Shown: positions 35,205-45,267, counted from the stretch's first letter. The stretch: 64,000 nucleotides of DNA from Nitrospirales bacterium LBB_01 (GCA_004376055.2 CP049016.1:1798001-1862000); one strand, 5' to 3'. A program made the numbers and translations. Notes: generated by a model not told the origin, from the letters alone.

Positions 35205-35723
35205 ATGATTGTTGGAACTATAGAAAGAGATTTAGACTTAACGGAAATCATCAACGGAGAGGAAATCATGGGGCCTAGTCCATTTGGAATACATCAGAGG
35301 ATTGTTGGCATACTGCAAGACATTATACGCCAATATATTAAATTAAAGAATCTAGGAGAGATATATTTGTCTCCGCTTGACGTAATCTTTGAAGAAGGTA
35401 TTAACAGGCTGCAGCCCGATATATTGTTTATCAGGAAAGATAATATGGGTATCTTTCAGGACTGGATACGAGGCGTTCCGGATATGGTTTGTGAGGTTGT
35501 ATCACCAGGCAGTTATGAGAAGGATACTGCGGTTAAGAAGGCTGTCTATGAGAAATACCAGGTACCGGAGTACTGGGTAGTGATGCCTGAGTTACAAACG
35601 ATTGAGATATTAACCATTGAAGGCGATAAGTACAAGCTGCATTCCTTTGCTGCGCTTGAAGGTGTGGTTAAATCTAAAGTCATAGAAGGGTTGCAAGTTA
35701 ACATTAATGATATATTTGAATAA
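35205..35723 (+). CDS. Uma2-family (DUF820) putative restriction-type endonuclease
   Basis: Protein of 172 residues with a PD-(D/E)xK nuclease fold. EIINGEEIMGPSPFGIHQ begins the domain, LQPDILFI holds the active Asp (near 75), and CEVVSPGSYEKDTAVKKAVYEKYQVPEYWVV holds the Glu and Lys. The family is common in cyanobacteria and Nitrospirota and is often linked to mobile elements; function is not established. ATG 35205 is chosen over TTG 35187, and an ATG at 35268 with GGAGAGG would cut the conserved domain. Likely leaderless. Confidence 0.75.
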   Translation: MIVGTIERDLDLTEIINGEEIMGPSPFGIHQRIVGILQDIIRQYIKLKNLGEIYLSPLDVIFEEGINRLQPDILFIRKDNMGIFQDWIRGVPDMVCEVVSPGSYEKDTAVKKAVYEKYQVPEYWVVMPELQTIEILTIEGDKYKLHSFAALEGVVKSKVIEGLQVNINDIFE

Positions 35724-35740
35724 CCTGCTGTTCTGATCCC

Positions 35741-37648
35741 TTACATATCTGCCTTTAGCGATTGTGTTTGATGTTCATACATTACTACCTTATTTCTGCC
35801 GCTTTCTTTGGCTTTATAAAGCGCCGCATCGGCGTATTTTACACATTGCCAAAACTTTATCCCATACGTTGGGTATTCACTGACGCCGATACTTACTGTT
35901 TTTTTAAGTACCCCTCCGGAAATCTCTATGCTTTCATCCTCTACTTTCTGTCTTATCTTTTCGGCTAGCTCCAGTGATTTTCCCGATACAACGTCTGTTA
36001 GAAGAACTATAATTTCCTCTCCTCCATATCGTATCACGACGTCAGTGTTCCTTACTGTAGTCTTTATAAGCATTGCAATACTCTTAAGCACCTTATCTCC
36101 TGCATCGTGGCCGTAGGTATCGTTGACTTTTTTAAAGAAATCTATATCTATCATGAGTATTCCAAGCAGAGTGTTTCTTCGTACAGCTTGTAAACAAAGG
36201 TTAGTGCTAATCTCATCAAGATACCGTCTATTATATAAACCAGTCAATTGATCCACTAAAGACTGCTCTTTGAGAAGTTCCATGAAAGTCTTAGCTTCTA
36301 ACACCGGCTCACCTTCAAGTAAATAACTCTTAATGTATGGCAGCACACCTATGACCTCATCCACTCGGTCATTGTTATAAACTATCTGTAACACGTCGCC
36401 AACCTGACCACCGATATAAAGCGGTATGCAGAAATGTCCCTTTTGTGACTTAAGCACCTTATCTTCAGTGCGGAAATGCGGGCAAATAACCGGAAAATCC
36501 CTTGAATCCACCATATTACCGGTTCTGTTTGCTCTGCACTCTTGAGCATTGCCTACTATTACATTATCACACCATAGGACATTACTATGTTCCTTAGTAT
36601 TGTCTCTGTCTGACTGAGACACATCACCACAAGCAGAGATGGTAGTAATTATATTATTGCGCTGATTGACCTCATAAACTGAATATTCATTAATCCCAAA
36701 CGTATTAAGAATTTGCTCAAGTCTTGTAAAGATATCCGATTTCTTTTTGTCCTTTTCTATCGTCCTTTTAAAATTATATATATTAATCAACATATCAACA
36801 GTTTTAGATGTATCTTTCAGAGCATTTCCAGAGCCTGCCACTTGATACCCTATCAGCAGGGACACTTTATGACTTATTAAAGACAGAGCCTGAGAGAGAT
36901 TTTCCACCATAGTATTAAAGCCACTTGCAACATCACCGGCCTCATCTATCAGCCGCACAGCCAGCCTTTCGGTAAAATCCCCGTCCTGGGCTTTTTCAAA
37001 CCCTGACCGGAGTTTTTTAAACAATGCTGTGTAGGGTTTAAAAAATACGTAAATTATATACAGAGTGCAAAATGAGAAAATCAGGGAAGCTGCCATCATA
37101 TAGGACATAGTGGCAGCGCCCTCTTTGCGCTGTTTTGTCAAATCCATAACGATGCTGACAGCGCCAAGCACCTCGCCCTCTTTGACATTATGGCAGTTCA
37201 TACATTTAACCTGTTCCTCCGTCGTAGCTTTGTAAGGGATTACAAGTCTGTACTGCACAGCCGAGGAATCCTCGCTTAACTCAGATTTTACTGTACCGGT
37301 TTCAAGGACTTTTTCCTCTATCAGGGTTGCAGTGTGGCTGCCTTCTTTTGAATTTCCAAACTGTTTGGACACACCCTTTCCTCTTATTACTCTGAGTTCT
37401 TTAAGGCCGCGGGCGTATTTTATCCTTTCTATAAACACATCTCTCTTGTCATACACACCAAGCACCATAAAGGATGTTATCGTATCCCTTATTAACTCTG
37501 CTATTGCTAAGGCTTTCTCCTCGGCAGTGCCAAGACTTAACGCACGGAAACTCACAAACACTATCCCCTGCACCACTATAGACATAATAACAAAGGAAAT
37601 CACTATCCTGATAAGAAGCTTGGTCTTAATTGACCTTATTGGTCTCAT
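35741..37648 (-). CDS. Membrane diguanylate cyclase with a periplasmic haem-c motif
   Basis: Protein of 635 residues. One helix (about 10-32), a periplasmic domain to about 180 with CMNCH near residue 150, a second helix (near 185-205) and HAMP follow. Then a GAF-like region with a cysteine set C-x10-C-x17-C-x17-C, and a C-terminal GGDEF domain (DQLTGLYNRRYLDEI, RYGGEEIIVL). CMNCH is a covalent haem-c site in Tll0287/DUF3365-type sensors, so redox, NO or O2 may control c-di-GMP synthesis. GGEEI is a functional variant of GGEEF. No inhibitory-site RxxD is evident. Confidence 0.82.
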   Translation of the reverse strand: MRPIRSIKTKLLIRIVISFVIMSIVVQGIVFVSFRALSLGTAEEKALAIAELIRDTITSFMVLGVYDKRDVFIERIKYARGLKELRVIRGKGVSKQFGNSKEGSHTATLIEEKVLETGTVKSELSEDSSAVQYRLVIPYKATTEEQVKCMNCHNVKEGEVLGAVSIVMDLTKQRKEGAATMSYMMAASLIFSFCTLYIIYVFFKPYTALFKKLRSGFEKAQDGDFTERLAVRLIDEAGDVASGFNTMVENLSQALSLISHKVSLLIGYQVAGSGNALKDTSKTVDMLINIYNFKRTIEKDKKKSDIFTRLEQILNTFGINEYSVYEVNQRNNIITTISACGDVSQSDRDNTKEHSNVLWCDNVIVGNAQECRANRTGNMVDSRDFPVICPHFRTEDKVLKSQKGHFCIPLYIGGQVGDVLQIVYNNDRVDEVIGVLPYIKSYLLEGEPVLEAKTFMELLKEQSLVDQLTGLYNRRYLDEISTNLCLQAVRRNTLLGILMIDIDFFKKVNDTYGHDAGDKVLKSIAMLIKTTVRNTDVVIRYGGEEIIVLLTDVVSGKSLELAEKIRQKVEDESIEISGGVLKKTVSIGVSEYPTYGIKFWQCVKYADAALYKAKESGRNKVVMYEHQTQSLKADM

Positions 37649-38073
37649 GCGTTTGTCTCCATAGTTTCAGATTCTCAATCGTTTTTTATTGTAACATTAG
37701 TATGGTAATTATATTACCATGTTCCTTATAATAAAGTAAATTATCGGATTTAGGGGTTTCCACAGGGCAAACGCATAAGAAAAAATATTGTTGTTAACAC
37801 TTAGTTTATTAGGCGAGATTGCCACGTCGCTATCGCTCCTCGCAATGACAGATAAAAAAACAGCCAAGTTTGTCATTGCGAGCGTAGCGTGGCAATCCCG
37901 GCTAGCCAACAAAGCGCTATTTCACACTCTTTTTCTTATAGAGTTCCTTGCCTTTTTTACGGCTACTTGGCATAAGTACATGGAAAAAATTATCTTCTTC
38001 TGAAATGCGTTTGCCCTGGGGGTTTCCACTTAAACTTGCTGTTTTCGTACTAACACTGTAATATACAGCTTGA
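37649..38073. other. Intergenic region between the diguanylate cyclase and tsaB
   Basis: It carries a palindromic repeat at 37817-37897. Nothing else is clear apart from a possible tsaB -10 (TATACA, 38062-38067). Confidence 0.5.
37817..37897. repeat. Palindromic dispersed-type repeat (GATTGCCACG family)
   Basis: GATTGCCACG (37817-37826) pairs with CGTGGCAATC (37888-37897); CGCAATGACA and TGTCATTGCG pair inside it. It resembles the BIME design but with different sequence, and it occurs once in this window. A similar motif is frequent in several bacterial genomes (from memory). Confidence 0.7.
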
Positions 38074-38787
38074 ATGAGGGTACTAAGCATTGATACGTCA
38101 TCAACTGTGGGCGGTGTTGCTGTCTTTGATTCGGACAGAGGTATTTTAGCGGATATGAGGGTAAATCTTATCCCCAAAAAAAATACTCACTCTGAAAAAC
38201 TGATGCCTGCCATTGACTATATCCTAAAGGAATCTGACACCACCCTAAGCGCAATTGACGCCTATGTTGCGGTTACGGGCCCCGGCTCTTTTACAGGACT
38301 GAGAGTTGGAATAAACACTGTTAAAGGGTTTGCTCTTGTTAGTGGTAAACCTATTATTTCAGTATCGTCTTTTGAAGGACTTGCTCTAAATTTCCCGTTT
38401 GCCAAATGTCCTGTCTGCATCTTGCTTGATGCAAGAAAAGATGATATATACGTCGCTGTATATTCAATAGGGGACAGTGGCAGCTTAGATGAGATTGTGA
38501 CAGGTGGAGTTTATAAAATAGAAGAGATTTGTGACAAATTGACCAGAGAGAAGAAAGTTATTTTTACCGGCGATGCCTCCATTCAATACAAAGACCGTTT
38601 ACAAGAACTGACCCATAACAACGCTATTTTTGCCAGCATTGAACACCACTACATATCACCGGCTGCTTTAGCGGCTTATGGACTAAAGAAATTAAAGACA
38701 GGCACAATTTCAGACGCTATGACGCTTAAACCGCTATATCTTAAACGACCACAGGGGGTTAGCAACCCCAGGCGGTTGGGGGATTAG
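38074..38787 (+). CDS. tsaB: tRNA N6-threonylcarbamoyladenosine synthesis protein TsaB
   Basis: Protein of 237 residues, partner of TsaD and TsaE in making t6A37 on ANN-decoding tRNAs. The ASKHA start LSIDTSSTVGGVAV, then YVAVTGPGSFTGLRVGINTVKGFAL (about 70-95) and CILLDARKDDIYVAVY are typical. ATG 38074 has no Shine-Dalgarno; TATACA (38062-38067) ends 6 nt before it. rimI follows 28 bp later, as in many bacteria. Confidence 0.92.
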   Translation: MRVLSIDTSSTVGGVAVFDSDRGILADMRVNLIPKKNTHSEKLMPAIDYILKESDTTLSAIDAYVAVTGPGSFTGLRVGINTVKGFALVSGKPIISVSSFEGLALNFPFAKCPVCILLDARKDDIYVAVYSIGDSGSLDEIVTGGVYKIEEICDKLTREKKVIFTGDASIQYKDRLQELTHNNAIFASIEHHYISPAALAAYGLKKLKTGTISDAMTLKPLYLKRPQGVSNPRRLGD

Positions 38788-38815
38788 CAATCCCACGCAC
38801 TAAGGATACCAACTC

Positions 38816-39292
38816 ATGGCTAAACATATTCAACCCATCATTCGCACCATGAACTTCGGTGACGTTACAAGTGTAGGCGCTATAGAGAAACTCTCTTTCC
38901 CATGTCCGTGGACAGAGCGGTCGTTTAAACATGAGCTTGAAAATGATTATTCGATAAACTATGTGGTTTTACATGTTGATGTGATTATTGGCTATCTCTG
39001 CGCACAGGAAATACTGGATGAGGCACAGATTCTAAAGCTTGCAGTATTGACAGAGTTTAGAAGATGCGGTGTAGGCACAGCTCTCCTTAACACACTTTTC
39101 GCAGCTTTAAAACAGCATAACTTTTCAGGTAAAATATTCCTTGAAGCAAGAGTTTCAAATACTGCTGCAATTGAATTCTACAAAAAACATAATTTTAGAC
39201 CAATACATATAAGAAAAGACTACTACGATAATCCCGTGGAGGATGCTATGGTCATGATGCTGGATACACTAACACAAGTCATCAATTTTTGA
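38816..39292 (+). CDS. rimI: Ribosomal-protein-alanine N-acetyltransferase RimI-like
   Basis: GNAT acetyltransferase of 158 residues. The acetyl-CoA loop LAVLTEFRRCGVGTALLN occupies about 82-99, followed by FLEARVSNTAAIEFYKKHNF. RimI acetylates the N-terminus of ribosomal protein S18; adjacency to tsaB supports it. Its 3' end overlaps the convergent hybrid-kinase gene by 11 bp. Confidence 0.85.
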   Translation: MAKHIQPIIRTMNFGDVTSVGAIEKLSFPCPWTERSFKHELENDYSINYVVLHVDVIIGYLCAQEILDEAQILKLAVLTEFRRCGVGTALLNTLFAALKQHNFSGKIFLEARVSNTAAIEFYKKHNFRPIHIRKDYYDNPVEDAMVMMLDTLTQVINF

Positions 39293-41840
39293 TAGATGAT
39301 TTTGAAAGGTAGGTTTCCATTTCCTTTATAGCTTTTTCTGTTTCAAATTGTATATTTTCTATGAAGGTGCGTATTTTTGCGTCATCACTTTGAAAAATGT
39401 TGGGCTGCTTAACTGCCATTTCCATTCTAAAAGATTCACTTTTGAGCGCTGTGGCGCCTGCATTTGCTGCCATCCCCTTTATTAAATGAATCTGCCTCTT
39501 TAGTCCTTCTACATCCCTTGCTTCAAACAGTTCTTTAAGAAAAGCTGCCTGTCTGAGTGCATCCTCTGTGAAGGCCTGCCACATGTCTTTGAGAACGCCC
39601 TCATCATTTTTAACTCTGCGTAATGTTTTTTCAACATCCAATGTTACCCCCGATGTCCTCTGAGCTGGCAGTTGCGACGGAATTGGTTTTGCGGCAGGAG
39701 GGGTTTCAGTATAGGATTCAATCATTGAAGCCTCCGGTTTTCGGTCAGTAGAGAGTGTATGTTTTTCAATCAGGTCATACAGCTCATCGGCATCTACTGG
39801 TTTTGAAATATAACCAGACACTCCTGCCTCAAGAAATTGCTCCCTGTCTCCTTTCAGTGCACGTGCTGTCATGGCAATTATCGGCACATCTTTATTTAGT
39901 TCACACTCTTTTGAGTTGCGTATGCGGCGTGTTGCCTCTATACCTCCCATTACGGGCATCTGTATGTCCATGAGGATGAGATCAAAGCGTGACCTGCTAA
40001 GTATGTCTATTGCCTCCCGTCCGTTTCCTGCAACAACGGGCACATACCCGCGTCTTTCCAGAAGTTTCACGGCAAGTGTCTGATTTACAACGTTATCATC
40101 AGCGACCAGGATACTAAGAGACCTTCTGGACTGCAACACCGAGTGACTTGTCAAAAGCGGCGCCACAGGGTTATCCCAATTCTCTATCAGAAGTGAAAGC
40201 ACCTCCATTAAGTTAGACTTGTAAATTGGTTTCGCTATGTAGCCGGAGATGCCATAGGCCCGGCACTGTGCGTCATCATTTATTAAACCCGCTTCAACCA
40301 GCATAATCACTTTTACCTGTGAGAGTTTTTCTACTGATTTCATGTTTTTTGAAAACGCAAATCCATCCATGTCTGCCAGTTGAAAATCCAGAATCACTAT
40401 ATCATACTGCAAATCAGAAAAGGTGAGGATGCCAGAGGCCTCATAGCCGCTTGAGGCCGTATCTACAAGAAATCCCTCGCTTTTTAGCATCTCAGCCAAT
40501 CGTTTGTTGGTTGAGGCGTTGCTGTCCACTATCAGTATGCGTTTACTGCCGAAATTATTTTTTTTAACATGCGGAACTGAAAGAACAGGTTTTGATGATT
40601 CTGAAAACTTAGCAGTGAAATGAAATGTGCTGCCCTGCCCTACCCTGCTTTCTACCCAAATCTCACCGCCAAGCAATGCCACAATTTTTTTCACTATCGC
40701 AAGTCCAAGCCCTGTGCCTTCATACTTTTTAGTCGCATGTTCTTCAACCATAGTGAAGCTGTCAAAAATCACACCGAGCTTTTCCTCTGGAATTCCTATT
40801 CCAGTGTCTGAAACTAAAAAATATAACTCCATCGGTTGCCCATTAAGAGACGGTTCTGTATTTAATACGGTCTGAGCTAAATCCACTTTTAACTCTATTG
40901 TTCCTTTATCAGTAAATTTCACTGCGTTACCTACAAGATTAACCAACACCTGTCTCAGTAACCCCGCATCTCCTCTTAACGCTCCGGGCAAGTTGCTTGA
41001 AATCTCAACATTAAACATTAGCCCCTTGTTCATAGCCGAAATAGCTAACGGATCCATAGCGGTTTTTATCGTTGTAACCAGATCAAAATCAACTTCTTTT
41101 ATTTCCATTTTACCGGCTTCTATTTTAGATAAATCCAATACATCGTTTAACAGATCAAGCAGATGAGCTGAGGAGTTTTTAACTATTGTGAGATACTCTC
41201 TCTGCTCTTTGTCAATAAGAGTATCCAGCGCAAGATTGGTCATTCCTATTATACCGTTCATAGGGGTGCGAAACTCGTGGCTCATGTTTGCCAAAAATGT
41301 GCTCTTTGCGATGTTAGCCGCCTCGGCAGCCTCCTTTGCTTCAAGCAGTTCATTTTCTGTTTGCTTGCGTTTGGATATGTCTCTTATGATACCGGTGTAA
41401 AAATTCTCACCTTGTACTTTCCACATTGCAAGGGATAGTTCTAAAGAAAACTCCTCGCCATTGTTTCTTAACCCCAACAATTCAAACGTTTTCCCAATTA
41501 AATCAGATTTTCCTGTTTGAGTTACCCTTTGTACTCCTTCTCTGTGTTTTTGCCTGAATCCTTCGGGGATTATTATAGTAATATCGCTGCTTAATGCCTC
41601 AGTGGCAGTGTAACCAAATATTTGTTCCGCTGCTCTGTTCCAGTAGATTATATTATGGTTGCTGTCTATTGTAATAATTGCATCGTTTGCGGTATCAAGA
41701 ACCGATTGCAGCTTTTTTTGATGGATTTCAAGTGATTTATCAACACACTGGCGTAGAGCCTTCTCTTGCTTTAACTCCTCATGAGCTTGAGTTAGTCTGT
41801 CTATCAGCTCATTAGTGGTCTTATCCTCTTGTTTTACCAT
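39282..41840 (-). CDS. Hybrid histidine kinase (PAS-HisKA-HATPase-REC-REC-Hpt)
   Basis: Soluble protein of 852 residues. The N-terminal 40 residues form a coil; a PAS follows (about 42-155). HisKA with ANMSHEFRTPMNG (near 185) and HATPase with DTGIGI and GTGLGLAI come next. REC1 has Asp in VILDFQLAD (near 475), REC2 has Asp in LILMDIQMPV (near 625), and the C-terminal Hpt has the phosphate-accepting His in IHLIKGMAANAG (near 790). It overlaps the upstream kinase gene by 7 bp. An internal phosphorelay is expected; the final target is not encoded here. Confidence 0.9.
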   Translation of the reverse strand: MVKQEDKTTNELIDRLTQAHEELKQEKALRQCVDKSLEIHQKKLQSVLDTANDAIITIDSNHNIIYWNRAAEQIFGYTATEALSSDITIIIPEGFRQKHREGVQRVTQTGKSDLIGKTFELLGLRNNGEEFSLELSLAMWKVQGENFYTGIIRDISKRKQTENELLEAKEAAEAANIAKSTFLANMSHEFRTPMNGIIGMTNLALDTLIDKEQREYLTIVKNSSAHLLDLLNDVLDLSKIEAGKMEIKEVDFDLVTTIKTAMDPLAISAMNKGLMFNVEISSNLPGALRGDAGLLRQVLVNLVGNAVKFTDKGTIELKVDLAQTVLNTEPSLNGQPMELYFLVSDTGIGIPEEKLGVIFDSFTMVEEHATKKYEGTGLGLAIVKKIVALLGGEIWVESRVGQGSTFHFTAKFSESSKPVLSVPHVKKNNFGSKRILIVDSNASTNKRLAEMLKSEGFLVDTASSGYEASGILTFSDLQYDIVILDFQLADMDGFAFSKNMKSVEKLSQVKVIMLVEAGLINDDAQCRAYGISGYIAKPIYKSNLMEVLSLLIENWDNPVAPLLTSHSVLQSRRSLSILVADDNVVNQTLAVKLLERRGYVPVVAGNGREAIDILSRSRFDLILMDIQMPVMGGIEATRRIRNSKECELNKDVPIIAMTARALKGDREQFLEAGVSGYISKPVDADELYDLIEKHTLSTDRKPEASMIESYTETPPAAKPIPSQLPAQRTSGVTLDVEKTLRRVKNDEGVLKDMWQAFTEDALRQAAFLKELFEARDVEGLKRQIHLIKGMAANAGATALKSESFRMEMAVKQPNIFQSDDAKIRTFIENIQFETEKAIKEMETYLSKSSIKN

Positions 41841-43825
41841 GTTACATTTAAAGTTATCGTAAACTCGGCCCCGCCGTCAATATTCCTGACAGACAGCCTC
41901 CCGCCCATATTTTGCTCAATGATTGTTCTTGACATATAAAGCCCCAGCCCTGTGCCTTTATCGTCTGCCTTTGACGTCACATACGGCTCATAAATCTTTT
42001 CCATAATGTCTTTTGGTATGCCGCCCCCCTTGTCGCTTATTTTTACGTATAAATTATTGTCTGTACGTGACAGTGTTATCCTGATATCTCCATTAAAGTC
42101 CTTTCCGAGTCCTGTTGCCAAAACCCTGCTTTCTATCGCATCCCGTGAGTTATTAATCAGGTTCAGTATGACTTGTTTAAACTCGTTGGGGTAACCGGTA
42201 GTTGTTAAATCTAACTCAGGCGAGGCGGCTTCAATTGTGATTTCAACGTTGTGTTTCTTTTTGTATAACGTCCCAAACATACCGACTATGTCCTCTATTG
42301 CTTTCCTAACATTGAAGGTGACTTTTGTTCTTGATGGCATTAAAAAAGTCCTAAAATCATCAATCGTCTTTGACATAAACATAATCTGTGACAGGATAGC
42401 TTTCGTCGCCTCATCGACAGACTCTTTGTTCAGCTCGCCAAAATTCCCTGCGTCTTTTAAATCCTGTATGGTCAAAGATATGGCATTAAGAGGCTGTTTC
42501 CACTGATGGGCTATCATTCCAACCACCTCGCCCATGGAGGCCTGCTTTGACTGCTGGACAAGCAACTGTTCCTTTAGCATTCTATGTTTTATTTCCTCAT
42601 CAACTCTTTTTTCAAGCTCTGTGTTCATTACCAGTAGATCATTGGTTTTTTCTCTTACCTTTGAAATCATTGACTTAAATGTCTCAAGGAGAGTGCTGAT
42701 TTCGCCTCCTGATGCATCAGGAAATTTGACGTCATAATTGCCCTCCCCTACCGCTATTGCAACATCTCTGATTGCCTCAAGCGGCCGTGATAACCGACGT
42801 GTAATCAGAAATATTATTGACAATATAAAAACGAGGCTAAGCACAAGAAAGAGGATACGACTTTCTATGTATTTTCGTATCGGCAGATAAATATCATCTG
42901 CCTCTTTTTTAATCACTAAACCCCATATAAGGTCAGGCTCAATGATTAAATGCCTATAAGCAGCAAAAACTTGTCGTCCTCTGAAATCTTTGTTTATTGT
43001 ACTTCCCTCGTGTCCTGCAAAAACCATATCTACTATTTTAGATTTGAGTCTCTGCGCTGCTTGAAAAGATATGTTACCTGCACGCGAAATGTAAGTAAAA
43101 TCAGGACCAGCCAACTCAGCATCATTAGTGTTGGTTGAGTCTATATCGGCATTTAGTATAGGGTTTAGACAATCATCCATTTTCATGTTTACTATCAGAA
43201 GATAAATCTTATTGTCAATAAGCACACCGCGTATGTATTTTAAAACTAAGGTCTTGGAATTGGGTTTTTCAGCGGCAAAAAAATGCGTGAGATGAAGATC
43301 TTTTAATATCTCGCCAAAATAACTCTCATGAGAAATATCTGTGCCAACATCTTTAATGTGTGTGGATGCGATTATAAGTCCAGTGGGATTGACTACCTGT
43401 ATTGAGTCATAAAAGCCATGGTACTGTCCCTCTTCGTTTAGCTCTGTAATTAAAGAGTTAAAATGACTGTTATCTTTTAATGCCGGCAACAATTCTGAGG
43501 GGTTTTTAATATTTTTTTCCACTATAAATCGTTCAATTTCTTTGATGCTTGTTATAATGGATTCATTTCTGGCAACAGAAGAAACATCATCCTTTAGCTC
43601 AGTAACAAATCTGATTATATAAGATTTTTTAATGTCAGCCTCCAAGCTCAGAGCATTTAGAAACTCACGTTGACGCTGCTGGAACATTCCGTGAATGTTT
43701 GTAAATGGAATGCCATAGATGTTAAACATTTCAAAGGTTATGAAGATGAGAGTAAACAATGTGCCAAAACTTAAAAGTATTTTATAGCGCAAATTTAATG
43801 TGCTAAATCTTTTGGTATCAGTCAT
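41834..43825 (-). CDS. Membrane sensor histidine kinase with a large periplasmic domain
   Basis: Protein of 663 residues with two helices (about 12-32 and 318-340) bracketing a Cache-like periplasmic domain of about 285 residues. A HAMP domain (near 345-395), a coil, a HisKA-like region with IAHQWKQPLNAI and a HATPase (FKQVILNLINNSRDAI, DKGGGI, GTGLGL) follow. The HisKA H-W-K-Q-P-L variant is common in kinases of this sort. It overlaps the binding-protein gene by 4 bp, so the two proteins are likely to work together. Confidence 0.87.
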   Translation of the reverse strand: MTDTKRFSTLNLRYKILLSFGTLFTLIFITFEMFNIYGIPFTNIHGMFQQRQREFLNALSLEADIKKSYIIRFVTELKDDVSSVARNESIITSIKEIERFIVEKNIKNPSELLPALKDNSHFNSLITELNEEGQYHGFYDSIQVVNPTGLIIASTHIKDVGTDISHESYFGEILKDLHLTHFFAAEKPNSKTLVLKYIRGVLIDNKIYLLIVNMKMDDCLNPILNADIDSTNTNDAELAGPDFTYISRAGNISFQAAQRLKSKIVDMVFAGHEGSTINKDFRGRQVFAAYRHLIIEPDLIWGLVIKKEADDIYLPIRKYIESRILFLVLSLVFILSIIFLITRRLSRPLEAIRDVAIAVGEGNYDVKFPDASGGEISTLLETFKSMISKVREKTNDLLVMNTELEKRVDEEIKHRMLKEQLLVQQSKQASMGEVVGMIAHQWKQPLNAISLTIQDLKDAGNFGELNKESVDEATKAILSQIMFMSKTIDDFRTFLMPSRTKVTFNVRKAIEDIVGMFGTLYKKKHNVEITIEAASPELDLTTTGYPNEFKQVILNLINNSRDAIESRVLATGLGKDFNGDIRITLSRTDNNLYVKISDKGGGIPKDIMEKIYEPYVTSKADDKGTGLGLYMSRTIIEQNMGGRLSVRNIDGGAEFTITLNVTW

Positions 43826-44973
43826 TTATTGTTTTCCTGAAACTCATATTCAAATTCGCTTAAGCGGTACAGCTCCGGGTTTCTGTGTACTTCTAAAAGG
43901 GCAGCATTTGTAAAACTATCGTGCACTTTGCCCCAGATGGCATCGGGAGGAAGCAGTCCGATTTTTTTTAAGAATATAAACTCATTATAAAGAGGGCCTT
44001 GCTCCATTACTATATTGTCAGGGATATTCGGAAGTGCTGTAATATTGAGTAGCTGCTTAAGTGTTAATTCGTCTAAGAGCTCTACAGTCAGATTTGATTG
44101 TTTATCGGTATATAAGCCATTGACTGATTGAATAACCCACGAGGCAGCTTTTATCCGGTTTTCCTTACTCTGCATGAGCCATTTGATGGCTCGGCTTTCA
44201 GCGGCCAATATATAATGTATCGCCTTTGGCTGGCGCTGATACAACGATTTATGAAAATATAGAAACCCAGTTGTCATCATCTTATGCACAGCAAAGGCCT
44301 CGTCACTTTTCTGTGTTGCGATGGTTGTAACAGGGTCCCAGGCTGAGAAGGCAAACACATCACTATTTTCCAGCGCCTTTGGCATTTCAAGTAAATCCAT
44401 AGGGACAAAAGTTACGTCACGTTCACTAACCCCCTCCAGTGCCAGCGCTGACATTAAACCATAGTGGGCATTTGAGCCATAAGCATAACCAATTCTTTTT
44501 CCTTTCAACTCTTTGATTAAAACAGGCTGCTTTGCTATTATTGCTGTGTATCCCATTTGAATTATTGAGGGAATGACTATATCAAAAGTTGATGCAAGAC
44601 GTATTGTTGGCATATCTCCGCCGATACCGGCATTTAGGCTGCCGTTTTTCATAAAATAGTTGATGTCTGAGCCTTTCAAAAATGAATAAAACCTTAATTT
44701 CATTCCTAACTTAGCTAAAGACAGTTGGAGAATTTTATCACGCTTGAGTAACTCTGCTATAATCCCTGTTGGAGAATACAGTGGCTGCACACCGACATTA
44801 ATAATATTGTCACTGACTTCAAGTTTATACTTGGAGTATATCGGATGCTTTGAGAGGTCTTTCGTTTGGCTTTGAAGCACAGTGTGTTTGTCGGCGTGCA
44901 GGTTTCTTACGGCAATGATGGCTAAAATCATTATCGCTGTAGAAATAAGCACATATCTTTTATATTTTCTCAT
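43822..44973 (-). CDS. Periplasmic substrate-binding protein (NMT1/sulfonate-type)
   Basis: Protein of 383 residues with an N-terminal helix (VLISTAIMILAIIAV, near 7-21), either an uncleaved anchor or a signal peptide. The rest is a type II binding protein like those of nitrate, taurine and sulfonate ABC importers (GIGGDMPTIRLASTF, KGKRIGYAYGSNAHYG). No ABC permease or ATPase genes follow; sensor kinase genes do, so ligand binding is probably used for sensing. ATG 44973 has AAGAAGGA ahead; the longer frame to 45096 runs into a BIME repeat and is rejected. Confidence 0.8.
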   Translation of the reverse strand: MRKYKRYVLISTAIMILAIIAVRNLHADKHTVLQSQTKDLSKHPIYSKYKLEVSDNIINVGVQPLYSPTGIIAELLKRDKILQLSLAKLGMKLRFYSFLKGSDINYFMKNGSLNAGIGGDMPTIRLASTFDIVIPSIIQMGYTAIIAKQPVLIKELKGKRIGYAYGSNAHYGLMSALALEGVSERDVTFVPMDLLEMPKALENSDVFAFSAWDPVTTIATQKSDEAFAVHKMMTTGFLYFHKSLYQRQPKAIHYILAAESRAIKWLMQSKENRIKAASWVIQSVNGLYTDKQSNLTVELLDELTLKQLLNITALPNIPDNIVMEQGPLYNEFIFLKKIGLLPPDAIWGKVHDSFTNAALLEVHRNPELYRLSEFEYEFQENNK

Positions 44974-45064
44974 AATATAATCATCCTTCTTCTTACCGCA
45001 TCCTATGTTAAAACCCTTATCCATTGTGTCATAAAATTGTGACAAAAGTAAAGAAAGGAAAAAG

Positions 45065-45159
45065 ACTGGATTCCCGCTCGTAGGCGGGAATGACAAAAGG
45101 GAAAGCTGTTTTTTACTGTCCTTTTATATCCTTTTATATCTTTTTTTTCGTCATTCCTT
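45065..45159. repeat. BIME-like dispersed repeat copy 5, left part (interrupted by IS copy 2)
   Basis: A C-arm (ACTGGATTCCCGC...GCGGGAATGAC) begins here and the middle stretch runs to the IS. The rest continues at 46471-46525. A short duplication of CTTTTATATC lies at about 45121-45140. Confidence 0.8.
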
Positions 45160-45267
45160 TATAGTGGACCCCATTGTCAAGACCACTTTTTAGTGGACTT
45201 AAGGTATAGCCCTCTAAGAGGGTATTTAGTCTGTTAGTATAAGGGTAAGGGATAGGGTAATGCATCC

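Noticed and set aside
43822-45096. Longer start for the substrate-binding protein
   Set aside because: The extension translates part of a BIME repeat; ATG 44973 has AAGAAGGA.
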